Origin: JASJBU01 sp965372385
Lineage (GTDB): Bacteria; Pseudomonadota; Gammaproteobacteria; Chromatiales; Chromatiaceae
Assembly (NCBI GenBank): GCA_965372385.1
Contig: CBDVCD010000001.1
Span: 1 to 42,519 of the forward strand
Direction of reading: 5' to 3'
Length of the DNA stretch: 42,519 bases
The notes beneath the pieces were generated by a model, which saw only the letters and a program-made list of their open reading frames with translations, searched no databases and was not told the DNA's origin. Below, one piece after another: positions 8,892 through 17,032 of the stretch (position 1 is its first letter; every line of letters begins with the position of its first letter). The position numbers and the translations under genes are program-made.

Positions 8892-10232
8892 GTGCGTCCC
8901 CAAGGCAGCCTTGAGGTCCTCTCACAGCTGGAGGTCAACGCCCTGCTGGATACCAGCGCCAAAGGGCTGTATGGCCTGTTCCGGCGCTGCGCCCTGGCGG
9001 TGCTCAACTGCGGCAGCGAGACAGACGACGCACGTGAGATCTTCAACACCTATAGAGATTTCGACATCAACCTGATGCAGCGTAACCAGGGCATCAAACT
9101 ACGGCTCGAGAATGCGCCGGAGAGTGCATTCGTAGAAGGCCGGATGATCAAGGGCATTCAGGAACACCTGTTTGCCGTGCTGCGGGACATCATCTATGTG
9201 CACAACGAGATCCACAACGATCCGAGCTTCGATCTGGAGATCTCCAGCCACATCACCTCCGCCGTGTTTCATATCCTGCGCAATGCGCGGGTGCTGCATA
9301 CCGGTGCCCAGCCCAATCTGGTGGTCTGCTGGGGTGGTCACTCCATCGACCGGGAGGAGTATGACTACTCGAAGGAGGTGGGTTACGAGATGGGGCTGCG
9401 GGGTCTGGATATCTGCACCGGCTGCGGCCCTGGGGCGATGAAGGGGCCGATGAAGGGGGCGACCATCGGCCACGCCAAGCAGCGCATCAATAACGGCTGC
9501 TATCTGGGCATCACCGAGCCAGGCATCATTGCCTCCGAGCCCCCCAATCCCATCGTCAACGAACTGGTGATCATGCCGGATATCGAGAAGCGCCTGGAGG
9601 CCTTCGTGCGCACCGGCCATGGCTTTGTGATCTTTCCTGGCGGCGCGGGCACCACCGAAGAGCTGCTCTACCTGCTGGGCATACTGATGCATCCGGACAA
9701 CCGGGAGCATCCCTTTCCCCTGATCTTCACCGGCCCGGCCAAGTGCGCCGATTATTTCCACGAGATCGACCGCTTCATCGGCATCACCCTGGGAGCAGAG
9801 GCGCAGCAGCACTACCAGATCATCATCGATGATCCCGTTGCGGTGGCCAGGGCCATGCGTGAGGCGATGGAGAGCGTCAGGGCATACCGCACCGAAGGTA
9901 ACGATGCCTTCTACTATAATTGGAGGCTGAAGATCGACCATGAGTTGCAGCAGCCCTTCATCCCCACTCACAAGGCAATGCGCGGGCTCAGCCTGAACCG
10001 GCAGCTGAAATCCAATGTGCTGGCGGCGAATCTGCGCCGCGCCTTTTCCGGTATCGTGGCCGGCAACGTCAAGGAGGAGGGCATTCGCGCGGTGGAACAG
10101 CATGGTCCCTTTCAGATCCACGCAGAACCGGAGATCGTCTCGGCGATGGATCATCTGCTGTTGGCCTTCGTGGAGCAGAACCGGATGAAGCTGCAGGGCC
10201 ACTATTCACCCTGTTATCAACTGGTTACATAA
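8892..10232 (+). CDS. ppnN: Pyrimidine/purine nucleotide 5'-monophosphate nucleosidase PpnN (YgdH family)
   Basis: The 446-residue protein aligns end to end with my memory of E. coli PpnN: SQLEVNALL near the start, then NAPESAFVEGRMIKGIQEHLFAVLRDI, the Rossmann/LOG core, and a C-terminal domain. The LOG-family motif PGGAGTTEE near residue 253 and CGPGAMKGPMKGA near 177 are the nucleotide and catalytic sites. The enzyme splits nucleoside monophosphates into base and ribose 5-phosphate and is controlled by (p)ppGpp in E. coli. The start is uncertain: GTG at 8892 gives the expected length but has no clear ribosome site, whereas CTG at 8871 lies six bases after GAAGGGA. It is monocistronic, with no close neighbours. 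Confidence 0.92.
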   Translation: MRPQGSLEVLSQLEVNALLDTSAKGLYGLFRRCALAVLNCGSETDDAREIFNTYRDFDINLMQRNQGIKLRLENAPESAFVEGRMIKGIQEHLFAVLRDIIYVHNEIHNDPSFDLEISSHITSAVFHILRNARVLHTGAQPNLVVCWGGHSIDREEYDYSKEVGYEMGLRGLDICTGCGPGAMKGPMKGATIGHAKQRINNGCYLGITEPGIIASEPPNPIVNELVIMPDIEKRLEAFVRTGHGFVIFPGGAGTTEELLYLLGILMHPDNREHPFPLIFTGPAKCADYFHEIDRFIGITLGAEAQQHYQIIIDDPVAVARAMREAMESVRAYRTEGNDAFYYNWRLKIDHELQQPFIPTHKAMRGLSLNRQLKSNVLAANLRRAFSGIVAGNVKEEGIRAVEQHGPFQIHAEPEIVSAMDHLLLAFVEQNRMKLQGHYSPCYQLVT

Positions 10233-10526
10233 CTCTAGCTGACCTATTGCGAGTTAATTACCTTGCTTGCGCAAAAACCATGTTTTGTCGAGCTGTATTT
10301 TTCACCCTCTATTCTTGACTAAAGTACTAGGTTTTTCTATAAGATTAGTAAACCTCCAACAAGGAGGGAGAACCCATGAACACTCGCACTATCACTGATC
10401 CCACAGGAGGTAACTGATCCACAGCTACTCCATTGAATCCAATCAACCGTTACTTGCGTAATATTTAACACAAGGCGATCTTCAAACCCTTGTCATGACC
10501 AACCAGAAAACGTAGAGGAAATCAAA
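10233..10526 (+). other. Leader region of the IYHGF-repeat gene, with a possible 13-codon reading frame
   Basis: About 290 bases without a standard gene. A tiny frame at 10376-10417 (MNTRTITDPTGGN) follows a very strong AAGGAGGG ribosome site, and a second AGGAGGT lies at its end without a start codon behind it. It could be a leader peptide or a remnant; support is only the ribosome site. The region must also hold the promoter of the secreted repeat protein at 10527. Confidence 0.35.
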
Positions 10527-10898
10527 ATGAAAAAGTTAATTACACCTGTTGCAGCACTTCTTTTTGTCGGATCCGTCAGCGCCGCTACCGATGCTGAGAT
10601 CTATCATGGCTTCGCGAAGGGTAATCCGGACCTCTCAAGCGGATCTTCATACAGTGAAAGCAGAACGGCCGTGCAACCCGGTATCGGTAGCGGTACAGGT
10701 CTATCATCTGTCTATGGCGTTTCGAATAATGGAATCTATCATGGTTTCGAAAGGGGTAACCCTGATCTGTGGTCCGGAGTATCCCGGACTGCGTCCGCGT
10801 CAATCCCGGGTATAGGCAGTCGTTCCGGCAGCTCCAGCCGTCATGTCAGCGACAACGATATCTATCATGGTTTCGAAAAGGGTAACCCAGACCTTTGA
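10527..10898 (+). CDS. Small secreted repeat protein with three IYHGF..GNPDL motifs
   Basis: The 123-residue protein starts at ATG 10527 after AGAGGA and has a signal peptide (residues 1-20, cleavage after VSAA). The mature part contains three near-identical 15-residue motifs: 22-36, 67-81 and 109-123, each of the form xxxIYHGFxxGNPDL. The period is 45 then 42 residues. Two PGIGS pentapeptides (51-55 and 94-98) sit at equal places in the serine/glycine-rich linkers. The protein ends exactly with the third motif. There are no cysteines. The function is unknown; the layout (aromatic-histidine motif repeated on flexible linkers) suggests a periplasmic or secreted binding or scaffold protein. The gene is flanked by non-coding DNA on both sides. 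Confidence 0.75.
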   Translation: MKKLITPVAALLFVGSVSAATDAEIYHGFAKGNPDLSSGSSYSESRTAVQPGIGSGTGLSSVYGVSNNGIYHGFERGNPDLWSGVSRTASASIPGIGSRSGSSSRHVSDNDIYHGFEKGNPDL

Positions 10899-11344
10899 TA
10901 CTCGCTAACAGAGGGAGACCCTTTACAATGGATGTTTCATTTGCTGCTATTCCTGGTCGGATTTTGCGGGTGGAAAGCAGCCTGCTCGACAAGTGGCCGG
11001 AGTGCATCCTTTAGGATGCACTCCCTGCCAGGAGTGGCAACCAGACCGATATCCCAACCATCACAAATGGGTGATACTGGCTTTCAGCCCATTCATTCAA
11101 ATCGAATATTGTCATTTTTCTACTCTCTACCCTCCCAATACTGACAGATGCATGAGCAGCGGTTTTTATTCCAGCCTATTTTCATTTTTTCATGTAGAAG
11201 CTCTATTTCACCTCCTTTGGAATAAACCAAGTCCTTCTTGCATTTAGTACTCCGTCAAGGTTGTATTGATGGAGTACGAGTGTTGCGTAACCACAAGGGT
11301 TACCACAATCAGCAGTTAAATCATTCTTAGAGAGGAGATGAATT
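10899..11344. other. Intergenic region with a 28-codon frame and a perfect hairpin
   Basis: A frame at 10928-11014 (28 codons, start MDVSFAAIPGR) follows AGAGGGAG, but support is weak. Its end lies in a perfect palindrome at 10999-11024 (GGAGTGCATCC, loop TTTA, GGATGCACTCC), which may end transcription of the repeat-protein gene although no T-run follows. The remainder is AT-rich and leads into the repeat at 11245. Confidence 0.4.
11245..11277. repeat. TAGTACTCC-family repeat, copy 2, folded as a hairpin
   Basis: Bases 11245-11272 match the left end of the element at 3290 (27 of 28). Here the sequence also closes on itself: GTACTCCGTCAA pairs with TTGATGGAGTAC, giving a 31-base near-palindrome at 11247-11277. 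It lies 70 bases upstream of the DsrE-like gene. Confidence 0.7.
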
Positions 11345-11809
11345 ATGGAGGCGTTCAAGAAATCGGCTATTTTTCCAGCCGTCCTGTTCCTTTGTACTTT
11401 CCTGATACTGGGCTCCCAGGCTGTACGGGCCGAGAAAGAGGAGGCCAAGCCATTTGCCGAAAAGCATGTGGTCCTGCAGATCAGTGACACCGATCCGTTC
11501 AAGCAGACCCTGGTGCTCAATGTGGCGAACAATCTGCTCAAACACTATGGCCCGGACAAGGTGGAGGTAGAGATCGTGGCGTTTGGCCCCGGCCTGCGTC
11601 TGCTGCAGGCCGAGAATACCAACGTGGGACGCATCGATGGCCTGGTGAACCAAGGTGTTCGTTTCAGCGCCTGTGAGAACACCATCCGCGGTTTCACAAA
11701 AAAACTGGGTAAAAAACCCGTGCTGAACCAACACGCGATACATGTCAGCGCGGGTGTGGTCCGCATCATGGATCTTATCGATCAGGGCTACGTCCTGATC
11801 AAGCCCTGA
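11345..11809 (+). CDS. Exported DsrE/DsrF-like protein
   Basis: A 154-residue protein preceded by GAGAGGAG. It starts with a hydrophobic signal segment (about residues 8-29, ending VRA) and continues with a DsrE/F-like alpha/beta domain: VVLQISDTDPFKQTLVLNVANNLL, then VEIVAFGPGLRLL, then GVRFSACENTI. The cysteine in FSACENT is at the place where DsrE/TusD-type proteins carry their sulfur-binding cysteine. Cytoplasmic DsrEFH and TusBCD relay sulfur; exported single-gene versions are common in sulfur-oxidising gammaproteobacteria but have no assigned role. A sulfur-trafficking or sulfur-sensing role in the periplasm is inference. The next gene, oxyR, follows at 150 bases on the same strand. Confidence 0.82.
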   Translation: MEAFKKSAIFPAVLFLCTFLILGSQAVRAEKEEAKPFAEKHVVLQISDTDPFKQTLVLNVANNLLKHYGPDKVEVEIVAFGPGLRLLQAENTNVGRIDGLVNQGVRFSACENTIRGFTKKLGKKPVLNQHAIHVSAGVVRIMDLIDQGYVLIKP

Positions 11810-11958
11810 TCGTTCATCAGCATAAAACTTACTCAAGATGTGGGTATCGTCTGGACCACCGAGGGATCCTGGCTAAGCATTAGAGGCAGTTGATAGATAA
11901 TTAAAACCTTTCATATATAATTGAGTTATCGAAATCACCTATAAGATAGTGTGGTGTA

Positions 11959-12882
11959 ATGAATCTCCGAGATCTCAAATACATCATCGCGGTTGCCGAT
12001 ACCCAACATTTCGGCCATGCGGCGGAACGCTGTTTTGTCAGCCAGCCAACCCTGAGCGGCCAGATCAAGAAGCTTGAGCATGAGTTGGGCGTAACGCTTT
12101 TTGAGCGGACCAAACGCTCCGTTGAAGTGACACCCATCGGCGAAGCGATCATCTCCCATGCACGCCAGGTGATGGAACAGGCGGATGCCATCCAGCAGCT
12201 GGCCAGGGCCCAGCAGGATCCGCTTTACGGCCCTTTGCGCATCGGTGCCATACCCACCCTGAGCCCCTATCTGATCATGCTGATCCTGATCCCCCTGAAA
12301 ACCCAGTATCCTCAGCTGAAACTGGTGCTAACGGAGGAGATCACCGAGACCCTGCTGCGGCGTCTGCGCAATTACGAAATCGACGCGGCCCTGGTGGGTA
12401 CCGCGGTAGATGAAGCTGATCTGATCTCGAGGCCCTTGTTCGACGAGCCATTCTGGCTTGCCCATCCCCGTTCCCATCCACTCTATTACAAGGACGAGAT
12501 CACCCGGAATGACCTGAAGGATGTGGATGTCCTGCTGCTGGCTGATGGACACTGCCTGGCGGATCAGACCATGCAGATCTTCGGTCTGACAGATCGATCC
12601 GTGCAGAGTGAGATGGGTGACCTACGGGCCTCCAGTCTCGAGACCCTCTTGCAACTGGTGGGGGCAGGTTTCGGCTGCACCCTGGTGCCGGCGCTGGCGA
12701 TTCGTGGACCCTGGATGACCGACAGCGGGGTGATTGCCCGCAAGCTGGAGATACCGGAGGCCTTCCGGTGTATCTCGCTGATCTATCGCAAAACCTTTCC
12801 GCGTCCTCAGGTACTGGATGCCTTTGCGGAGATAGTCACCGGCAACCTACCGAATACCGTACATCCCTACAAGCAGAATTAG
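11959..12882 (+). CDS. oxyR: LysR-family peroxide regulator OxyR, resolving cysteine absent
   Basis: The 307-residue protein has the OxyR length and layout: winged helix-turn-helix (residues 1-60, HVSQPTLSGQIKKLE-type helix) and a regulatory domain. The peroxidatic cysteine is kept as C199 in ADGHCL, at the same number as in E. coli. The partner C208, which forms the disulfide in E. coli, is phenylalanine here (MQIFGL). Other cysteines are at 25, 240 and 271. So it either senses through another cysteine, through C199 sulfenic or mixed-disulfide chemistry, or is altered in response. It controls peroxide defence in relatives; the rubrerythrin operon and the DsrE-like gene nearby are possible targets. 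A CTAT-AAG-ATAG element at about 11939-11949 lies just before the start, compatible with autoregulation. The ribosome site is weak. Confidence 0.88.
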   Translation: MNLRDLKYIIAVADTQHFGHAAERCFVSQPTLSGQIKKLEHELGVTLFERTKRSVEVTPIGEAIISHARQVMEQADAIQQLARAQQDPLYGPLRIGAIPTLSPYLIMLILIPLKTQYPQLKLVLTEEITETLLRRLRNYEIDAALVGTAVDEADLISRPLFDEPFWLAHPRSHPLYYKDEITRNDLKDVDVLLLADGHCLADQTMQIFGLTDRSVQSEMGDLRASSLETLLQLVGAGFGCTLVPALAIRGPWMTDSGVIARKLEIPEAFRCISLIYRKTFPRPQVLDAFAEIVTGNLPNTVHPYKQN

Positions 12883-13089
12883 TCAGGCAGCTTTCCAGAA
12901 GCTGTTCTGAGAACCAGAACAACGCCAATAATAATTCTTTGGGGGTAGTCAACTAGCGCCTCCAGCCACGAGATATTGTGATGTGCAATTATCGATTAGC
13001 AATATAGGCACAACATGTAGGCCGAGGAGGTGCTAATTAACCACCCCTCTAATTCTTTAACCTTGGGAAGATACAATAAGGGATGTATA

Positions 13090-13489
13090 CCTGCCATGGA
13101 GCCTGCCGTGAAGCTGCCCTCGAATAAGACCAAGGGGGACAAGCTCTTTCTGAATGATGGTCTGATTTCACTCAAGGTCGAACAGATTCAGGATAACGAA
13201 GTGCATTGCCAGGTACGCGCTGGAGGGGAGCTGCTGTCACGCAAGGGACTCAATCTGCCGGGTATCGATCTGGGTTTCAGTGCCTTTACCGAGGCAGTTT
13301 TCCTACGGCGTGCACCCGGTCCAGGTGCAGGAGGAGTTTCTGGACTGGGGCCCCTTCTGCTGCAAGTGGCTGCATGACCAGGGATTCGAGAGCGGTGCCG
13401 CCGTACTTACCCAGGGCCCCTCACCGGAAAATCCCTACGCGAGCCACAGCATGGCGATCGCCAATCTGGCCTGTCGAGTGTCGCCTTGA
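13090..13489 (+). pseudogene. pyk: Pyruvate kinase, collapsed by large deletions
   Basis: Frame one (to about 13300) encodes the B-domain part of pyruvate kinase: KTKGDKLFLNDGLISLKV, then GGELLSRKGLNLPGIDLG and FSAFTE. Frame two (about 13300-13489) encodes its extreme C-terminus: YGVHPVQVQEEFLDWGPF, then VLTQGPSPENPYASHSM. The N-terminal barrel strands and roughly 250-300 central residues, with the active-site lysine and metal ligands, are missing. The join at about 13300 also changes frame. A start codon was not found at the original place. No enzyme can be made. Whether a second, intact pyruvate kinase exists elsewhere cannot be seen. Confidence 0.8.
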
Positions 13490-13524
13490 TATGCCGTAAC
13501 CTGGAAATTCCCCATTCCAGGAAA

Positions 13525-14526
13525 TCAGTTCGCCGTGGTTATCTTCCTGGTGACGGTCAGCATGATCAGGGTGGCAAGCACGGCAGACATCAGGCACCAG
13601 ATGCAGACGGCGTGTATGACAAACAGCTCAAGGCCGGTCAGGTAGATGGAAAACATGAGACCGAAGATACTGAGGACCAACAGGCCAAGGGTTGAGCGCA
13701 GGCGCCAGCTGCCGGCCAGCAGCCGCTGCAGGAGCCATAGCCCCAAGATTCCCAGGTAAAACACCATGCCCCAGATGGCCATGGGAATACCGAACAGCTT
13801 GGAGTGGGGACTGGCATGAACCCTCATGCAGTCACCGATCGGACCGCACATGGCTTCACTGTGCGTCAGTGACACCGAAGTCAGATAGATCCCAATACCC
13901 AGGCCAAGCAGGGCGAATAGGGGCAGGCCCCAGGAGCTGACCGATGGTGCATTCGACAAGCGACTGTCGTTATACGCCAAGCGCCAGGCCCCATGCATCA
14001 GGGAGAATAACATGGCGACCATCACGCTCCAGGCGAGCCAGCTCGCTATACTGTCGTTTCCCGCCGTTGTCTCCGCCGTGTCGTCCGTCTCCTCCCCGTC
14101 AATCAGCATCTGTAGTCCGGGCACGTCCGGCCAAGCGAAACCTTTGGCAGGCACTTCACCTTCGATGAGCGACGGCAGGCCCTCGGTAATTTCACTCTTT
14201 CCCCTCAGCAACTGCTTACCCACCAGAACCGAGGGGCGATTCAAGGACTCGGTTCCGATCCCAAAATAGTCCAACACCTCTTGGAAAATTTTATCGCCGG
14301 GCGACTCGGAAATATCCACCGGATAGAGTTCCAATCTCTCCGCATGCATCGCGCTCAGCGGAACTAGAAATTCATCGATGACCTCTGGACACTCCTCACA
14401 GAAAGGGGGATAAAACAATATGGCCCTTATGCTTGCTGAATCCTGCGCCATCGCCTCAGCCAGAGGTAAGGCCATGAGCAACAGATGGAGTAAAAAGTAA
14501 ACGCTTTTTCTTTTTAGTGGCGCCAT
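13525..14526 (-). CDS. Thioredoxin-like/VKOR fusion: disulfide-forming membrane protein
   Basis: The 333-residue protein has a signal segment (1-28), a periplasmic thioredoxin-like domain with CEEC (C43, C46) in PPFCEECPE, a linker rich in D/E/T (140-160), and a VKOR domain of four to five helices (about 162-328). VKOR signatures are CGPIGDC (C227, C233, the loop cysteine pair) and CIWC (C308, C311, the quinone-side CxxC), plus the SPHSKLFGIPMAIWG segment. VKOR passes electrons from disulfide-forming partners to the quinone pool, like DsbB. In most bacterial fusions known to me the thioredoxin-like part is at the C-terminus; here it is at the N-terminus. The gene is convergent with the pyruvate kinase remnant and is monocistronic. 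Reading of the domains is secure; the substrate is not known. Confidence 0.9.
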   Translation of the reverse strand: MAPLKRKSVYFLLHLLLMALPLAEAMAQDSASIRAILFYPPFCEECPEVIDEFLVPLSAMHAERLELYPVDISESPGDKIFQEVLDYFGIGTESLNRPSVLVGKQLLRGKSEITEGLPSLIEGEVPAKGFAWPDVPGLQMLIDGEETDDTAETTAGNDSIASWLAWSVMVAMLFSLMHGAWRLAYNDSRLSNAPSVSSWGLPLFALLGLGIGIYLTSVSLTHSEAMCGPIGDCMRVHASPHSKLFGIPMAIWGMVFYLGILGLWLLQRLLAGSWRLRSTLGLLVLSIFGLMFSIYLTGLELFVIHAVCIWCLMSAVLATLIMLTVTRKITTAN

Positions 14527-14660
14527 TTCGAATACCGGATAATTTCGTAATAAAGTCTGGGTCTGATCGCATCAGCTCCCAGTAAAAACTTAACATCAAT
14601 AATGATTTCTTTCGACGGTGAAAGTTCGCTGTAGATCCGACAAGGTGGAGAAAAAAACAA

Positions 14661-14690
14661 AACCCACTTCAGGCGGGCCTGAAGTGGGTT
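14661..14690 (-). terminator. Rho-independent terminator of the rubrerythrin/EncFtn operon
   Basis: A perfect 13-bp stem (AACCCACTTCAGG against CCTGAAGTGGGTT) with a four-base loop. Read on the minus strand it is followed by TTGTTTTTTT. It sits 33 bases after the DUF3501 stop. Confidence 0.9.
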
Positions 14691-14723
14691 TATGCGAAAG
14701 TCCTTTTCAGCCTTGCCAGGCGG

Positions 14724-15308
14724 TTATTGAAGATCCTGCAGCAGTGAGATACGCACGGAGGGATCCAGCTCGGATACTGTGTGGTTGTATACCGGATGAT
14801 CTATACCCATGGCGAGTCCTGCCCCACCCTGCAGCGCATCGACCATCTCCTGATTGAGCTCAAAACGCATGAAGTGAACCGCCGAGGTCTTGTCCTCGGT
14901 TTCCCGCTCCAGATCCTCGTTGGCGATAGGACGGACCTTGTCAAAACCCTCGACCTGCACCCAGACCGCCTTGTCGATGCCGATCATTCTGGCCAGGGCC
15001 GCCTTGCGCTCTTCCTCGTCGGCGAATTCGACCATGAAGGTGGCCTTCCAGTTCAATCCGTCCGGGATCAGCGGATTGTAAACATCCAACTCATCCTGGA
15101 TACCTTCGGGTTCGAAGATGCGTTCGATGCGCAGCATCTCCTGCACCTGGTACTGCATGGTCAGAGCATCCTCGAAATAGAGTGCCGCATTGGGTCCGAT
15201 GGGGACGCGGCGGCTCTTTTTGTGCTGCATCACCCGGGCACGGAACTCCGGGCGGATGCGGGCATATTCTTCCAGGCCATAGAGATCTGTATGTGACAAC
15301 TGGCTCAT
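14724..15308 (-). CDS. DUF3501 family protein
   Basis: A 194-residue soluble protein with a good ribosome site (GGGAGAAG, six bases before ATG). The sequence LYGLEEYARIRPEFR...VMQHKKSRRVPIGPNAALYFEDALTM is characteristic of DUF3501. The family has no proven function but recurs beside rubrerythrin and GlpC/HdrB-like Fe-S proteins, as here. It is the last gene of the operon (15 bases after the EncFtn-like gene) and is followed by the terminator at 14661. A role in iron or peroxide handling is inferred from context only. Confidence 0.85.
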   Translation of the reverse strand: MSQLSHTDLYGLEEYARIRPEFRARVMQHKKSRRVPIGPNAALYFEDALTMQYQVQEMLRIERIFEPEGIQDELDVYNPLIPDGLNWKATFMVEFADEEERKAALARMIGIDKAVWVQVEGFDKVRPIANEDLERETEDKTSAVHFMRFELNQEMVDALQGGAGLAMGIDHPVYNHTVSELDPSVRISLLQDLQ

Positions 15309-15323
15309 TGGTTACTTCTCCCG

Positions 15324-15611
15324 TCACTCGTGGGCAATCGATTTGTCGGTAAACAGGTAATCCTTCAGCTCCTTGTCAAAGCTGGGGTCCTGGCGGCGGA
15401 TCCACTCCAGCAGCATGGATGCGTGTTCTTTTTCCTCGTCCCGGTTATGCGCCAGGATGGCACCCAGTTCCGGGTCGGCGCAAGCGTCCACCCGCTGGTT
15501 GTACCAGTCTACCGCCTCCAACTCTTCCATCAGCGAGACGATGGCCCGGTGCATGTCACGGGTCTCTGCACTCAGTTGTTCTACGGGTTCGTGATAGCCT
15601 TCATTTGCCAT
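15324..15611 (-). CDS. Encapsulated-ferritin-like (EncFtn) protein without encapsulin partner
   Basis: The 95-residue protein closely matches the EncFtn fold known from Rhodospirillum rubrum: HRAIVSLMEELEAVDWYNQRVDA and PELGAILAHNRDEEKEHA. The ferroxidase ligands recalled for that protein (E32, E62, H65) correspond to E30, E60 and H63 here, and the entry-site E34/W38 to E32/W36. So the half-ferroxidase site, completed on dimerisation, is intact. The usual C-terminal encapsulin-targeting tail is missing: the protein ends YLFTDKSIAHE just after the last helix. No encapsulin shell gene is present in this window. It lies between the GlpC-like Fe-S gene (18 bases) and DUF3501 (15 bases), so it belongs to the rubrerythrin operon. 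It likely oxidises Fe(II) as a free, non-encapsulated ring; this is inference. Confidence 0.85.
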   Translation of the reverse strand: MANEGYHEPVEQLSAETRDMHRAIVSLMEELEAVDWYNQRVDACADPELGAILAHNRDEEKEHASMLLEWIRRQDPSFDKELKDYLFTDKSIAHE

Positions 15612-15629
15612 TTTTTAACTCCTAAGTCT

Positions 15630-16973
15630 TCAGATACCGTACGCCTTGCGCAGCATGCTGATAGGGTGTTCCGGTTCACGACCGTCTTGCAGGCCGCTTT
15701 CGATATGATGGCCGGCCATGGGGCAGTCGCTGCCATAGTGGTCGGCCTGTAGCTGCTTGACCTTGTTCACCACCGGGCGGCCGATCTTCATGGCGTATTC
15801 ATGGAATTCGCTCTTCACCGCATAGGTGCCGTCATGGCCTGAGCAACGTTCAATGATCTCGACCTGGGTATCGGGTATCAGCGAGAGCATCTCCTTGGTC
15901 TTCTGGCCGATGTTCTGCACCCGCTGGTGACAGGCGGCGTGGTAGGCAACCTTGCCCAGGCCCTGTTTGAAATCGGTCTTCAGCTTGCCGTGCTTGTTGC
16001 GAATTATCAGGTATTCGAAGATATCGAAAATTGCCTCCGCGACCTTTTTTACCTGCGCATCATCAGGGAACATCAGTGGCAGTTCCTGTTTGAACATCAG
16101 GGCACAGGAAGGTACCGGGGCGACGATGTCCCAACCCTCGTCCACCAGCTTGGCGAGCACCGGGATGTTGGCGTCCTTGGCCTTCTCCACGGCCTCCAGG
16201 TTGCCCAGTTCCAGTTTCGGCATGCCGCAGCACTGCTCTTTCTCGGCGATGGTCACCGGGATCTCGTTGTGCTCGAACACCGCCACCAGGTCCTCGCCCA
16301 CATGGGGTTCGTTATGGTTGCCATAGCAGGTGGCGAACAGAGCGACCTTGCCTTGCGTTTTCCCCGCGGGATCTCCCTCGGCCTGGATGCTGCGATGATC
16401 GGCCAGGCGGCTACGCAGGGACTTGCTGTGAAACTCCGGCAGTTTGGCCTCTGGGTGGACACCCAGGCCCTGATCCAGGATCTCACGAAAATTCTTTGCC
16501 TTGTTGAGGGCATTGACCACTCCGGAAACCACCGGGATACCCGCCAGCTTACCCAGGTTGTCGGTACTGGTGAGGATGCGATCACGCAGTTTCACGTCAC
16601 CCTTCTGGTACTTGACCGCCTTGGCGCGCAGCATCAGATGGGGAAAGTCGATATTCCACTCATGGGGTGGCGTATAGGGACACTTGGTCATGAAGCAGAG
16701 GTCACACAGATAGCAGTGATCGACCACCTGCCAGTAATCCTGCTTGGCAACTCCATCGACCTCGAAGGTATCCGACTCATCCACCAGGTCGAACAGGGTG
16801 GGAAAACTCTGACACAGACTGACACAACGACGGCAGCCGTGGCACAGGTCGAAGACCCGTTCCAGCTCGGTGAACAGGCTCTCTTCGTTGTAATAATCCG
16901 GGCTTTTCCAGTCGATAGGGTGCCGTGTGGGAGCATCCAGGTTGCCTTCACGCTGGCCTGTGGGTCCTGCCAT
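15630..16973 (-). CDS. GlpC/HdrB-like iron-sulfur protein with two CCG-type domains
   Basis: I start at ATG 16973 (MAGPTGQ), eight bases after AGAGG; a TTG seven codons upstream is less likely. The 447-residue protein has two [4Fe-4S] ferredoxin motifs near the N-terminus (CHGCRRCVSLC and CYLCDLCFMTKCP) and two cysteine-rich domains of HdrB/GlpC type: CCGMPKLE near the middle and a variant CSGHDG near the end, where the second member is serine instead of cysteine. Such proteins relay electrons in GlpABC and heterodisulfide reductase, but this subgroup always travels with rubrerythrin and DUF3501 and has no described substrate. It may supply electrons to rubrerythrin for peroxide reduction. 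No membrane helix is seen. Confidence 0.88.
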   Translation of the reverse strand: MAGPTGQREGNLDAPTRHPIDWKSPDYYNEESLFTELERVFDLCHGCRRCVSLCQSFPTLFDLVDESDTFEVDGVAKQDYWQVVDHCYLCDLCFMTKCPYTPPHEWNIDFPHLMLRAKAVKYQKGDVKLRDRILTSTDNLGKLAGIPVVSGVVNALNKAKNFREILDQGLGVHPEAKLPEFHSKSLRSRLADHRSIQAEGDPAGKTQGKVALFATCYGNHNEPHVGEDLVAVFEHNEIPVTIAEKEQCCGMPKLELGNLEAVEKAKDANIPVLAKLVDEGWDIVAPVPSCALMFKQELPLMFPDDAQVKKVAEAIFDIFEYLIIRNKHGKLKTDFKQGLGKVAYHAACHQRVQNIGQKTKEMLSLIPDTQVEIIERCSGHDGTYAVKSEFHEYAMKIGRPVVNKVKQLQADHYGSDCPMAGHHIESGLQDGREPEHPISMLRKAYGI

Positions 16974-17002
16974 GACGAATACCTCTTCAATCAAATAGGT
17001 AT

Positions 17003-17022
17003 GGGCGGCCCGTGGGCCGCCC
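17003..17022 (-). terminator. GC-rich hairpin between rubrerythrin and the Fe-S gene
   Basis: GGGCGGCCC-GT-GGGCCGCCC forms a 9-bp stem with no T-run after it on the minus strand. It lies in the 59-base gap inside the operon, so it probably protects or caps the rubrerythrin mRNA and lowers, without stopping, downstream expression. Confidence 0.6.
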
Positions 17023-17032
17023 GGAGAAGGAT

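Noticed and set aside
9099..10202. A 367-codon minus-strand frame opposite PpnN
   Set aside because: PpnN is certain on the other strand; the antisense frame has no ribosome site and a composition typical of shadow frames.
11939..11949. CTAT...ATAG element as a proven OxyR site
   Set aside because: Only one half-site pair with unusual spacing is visible; suggestive but not enough to annotate as an operator.
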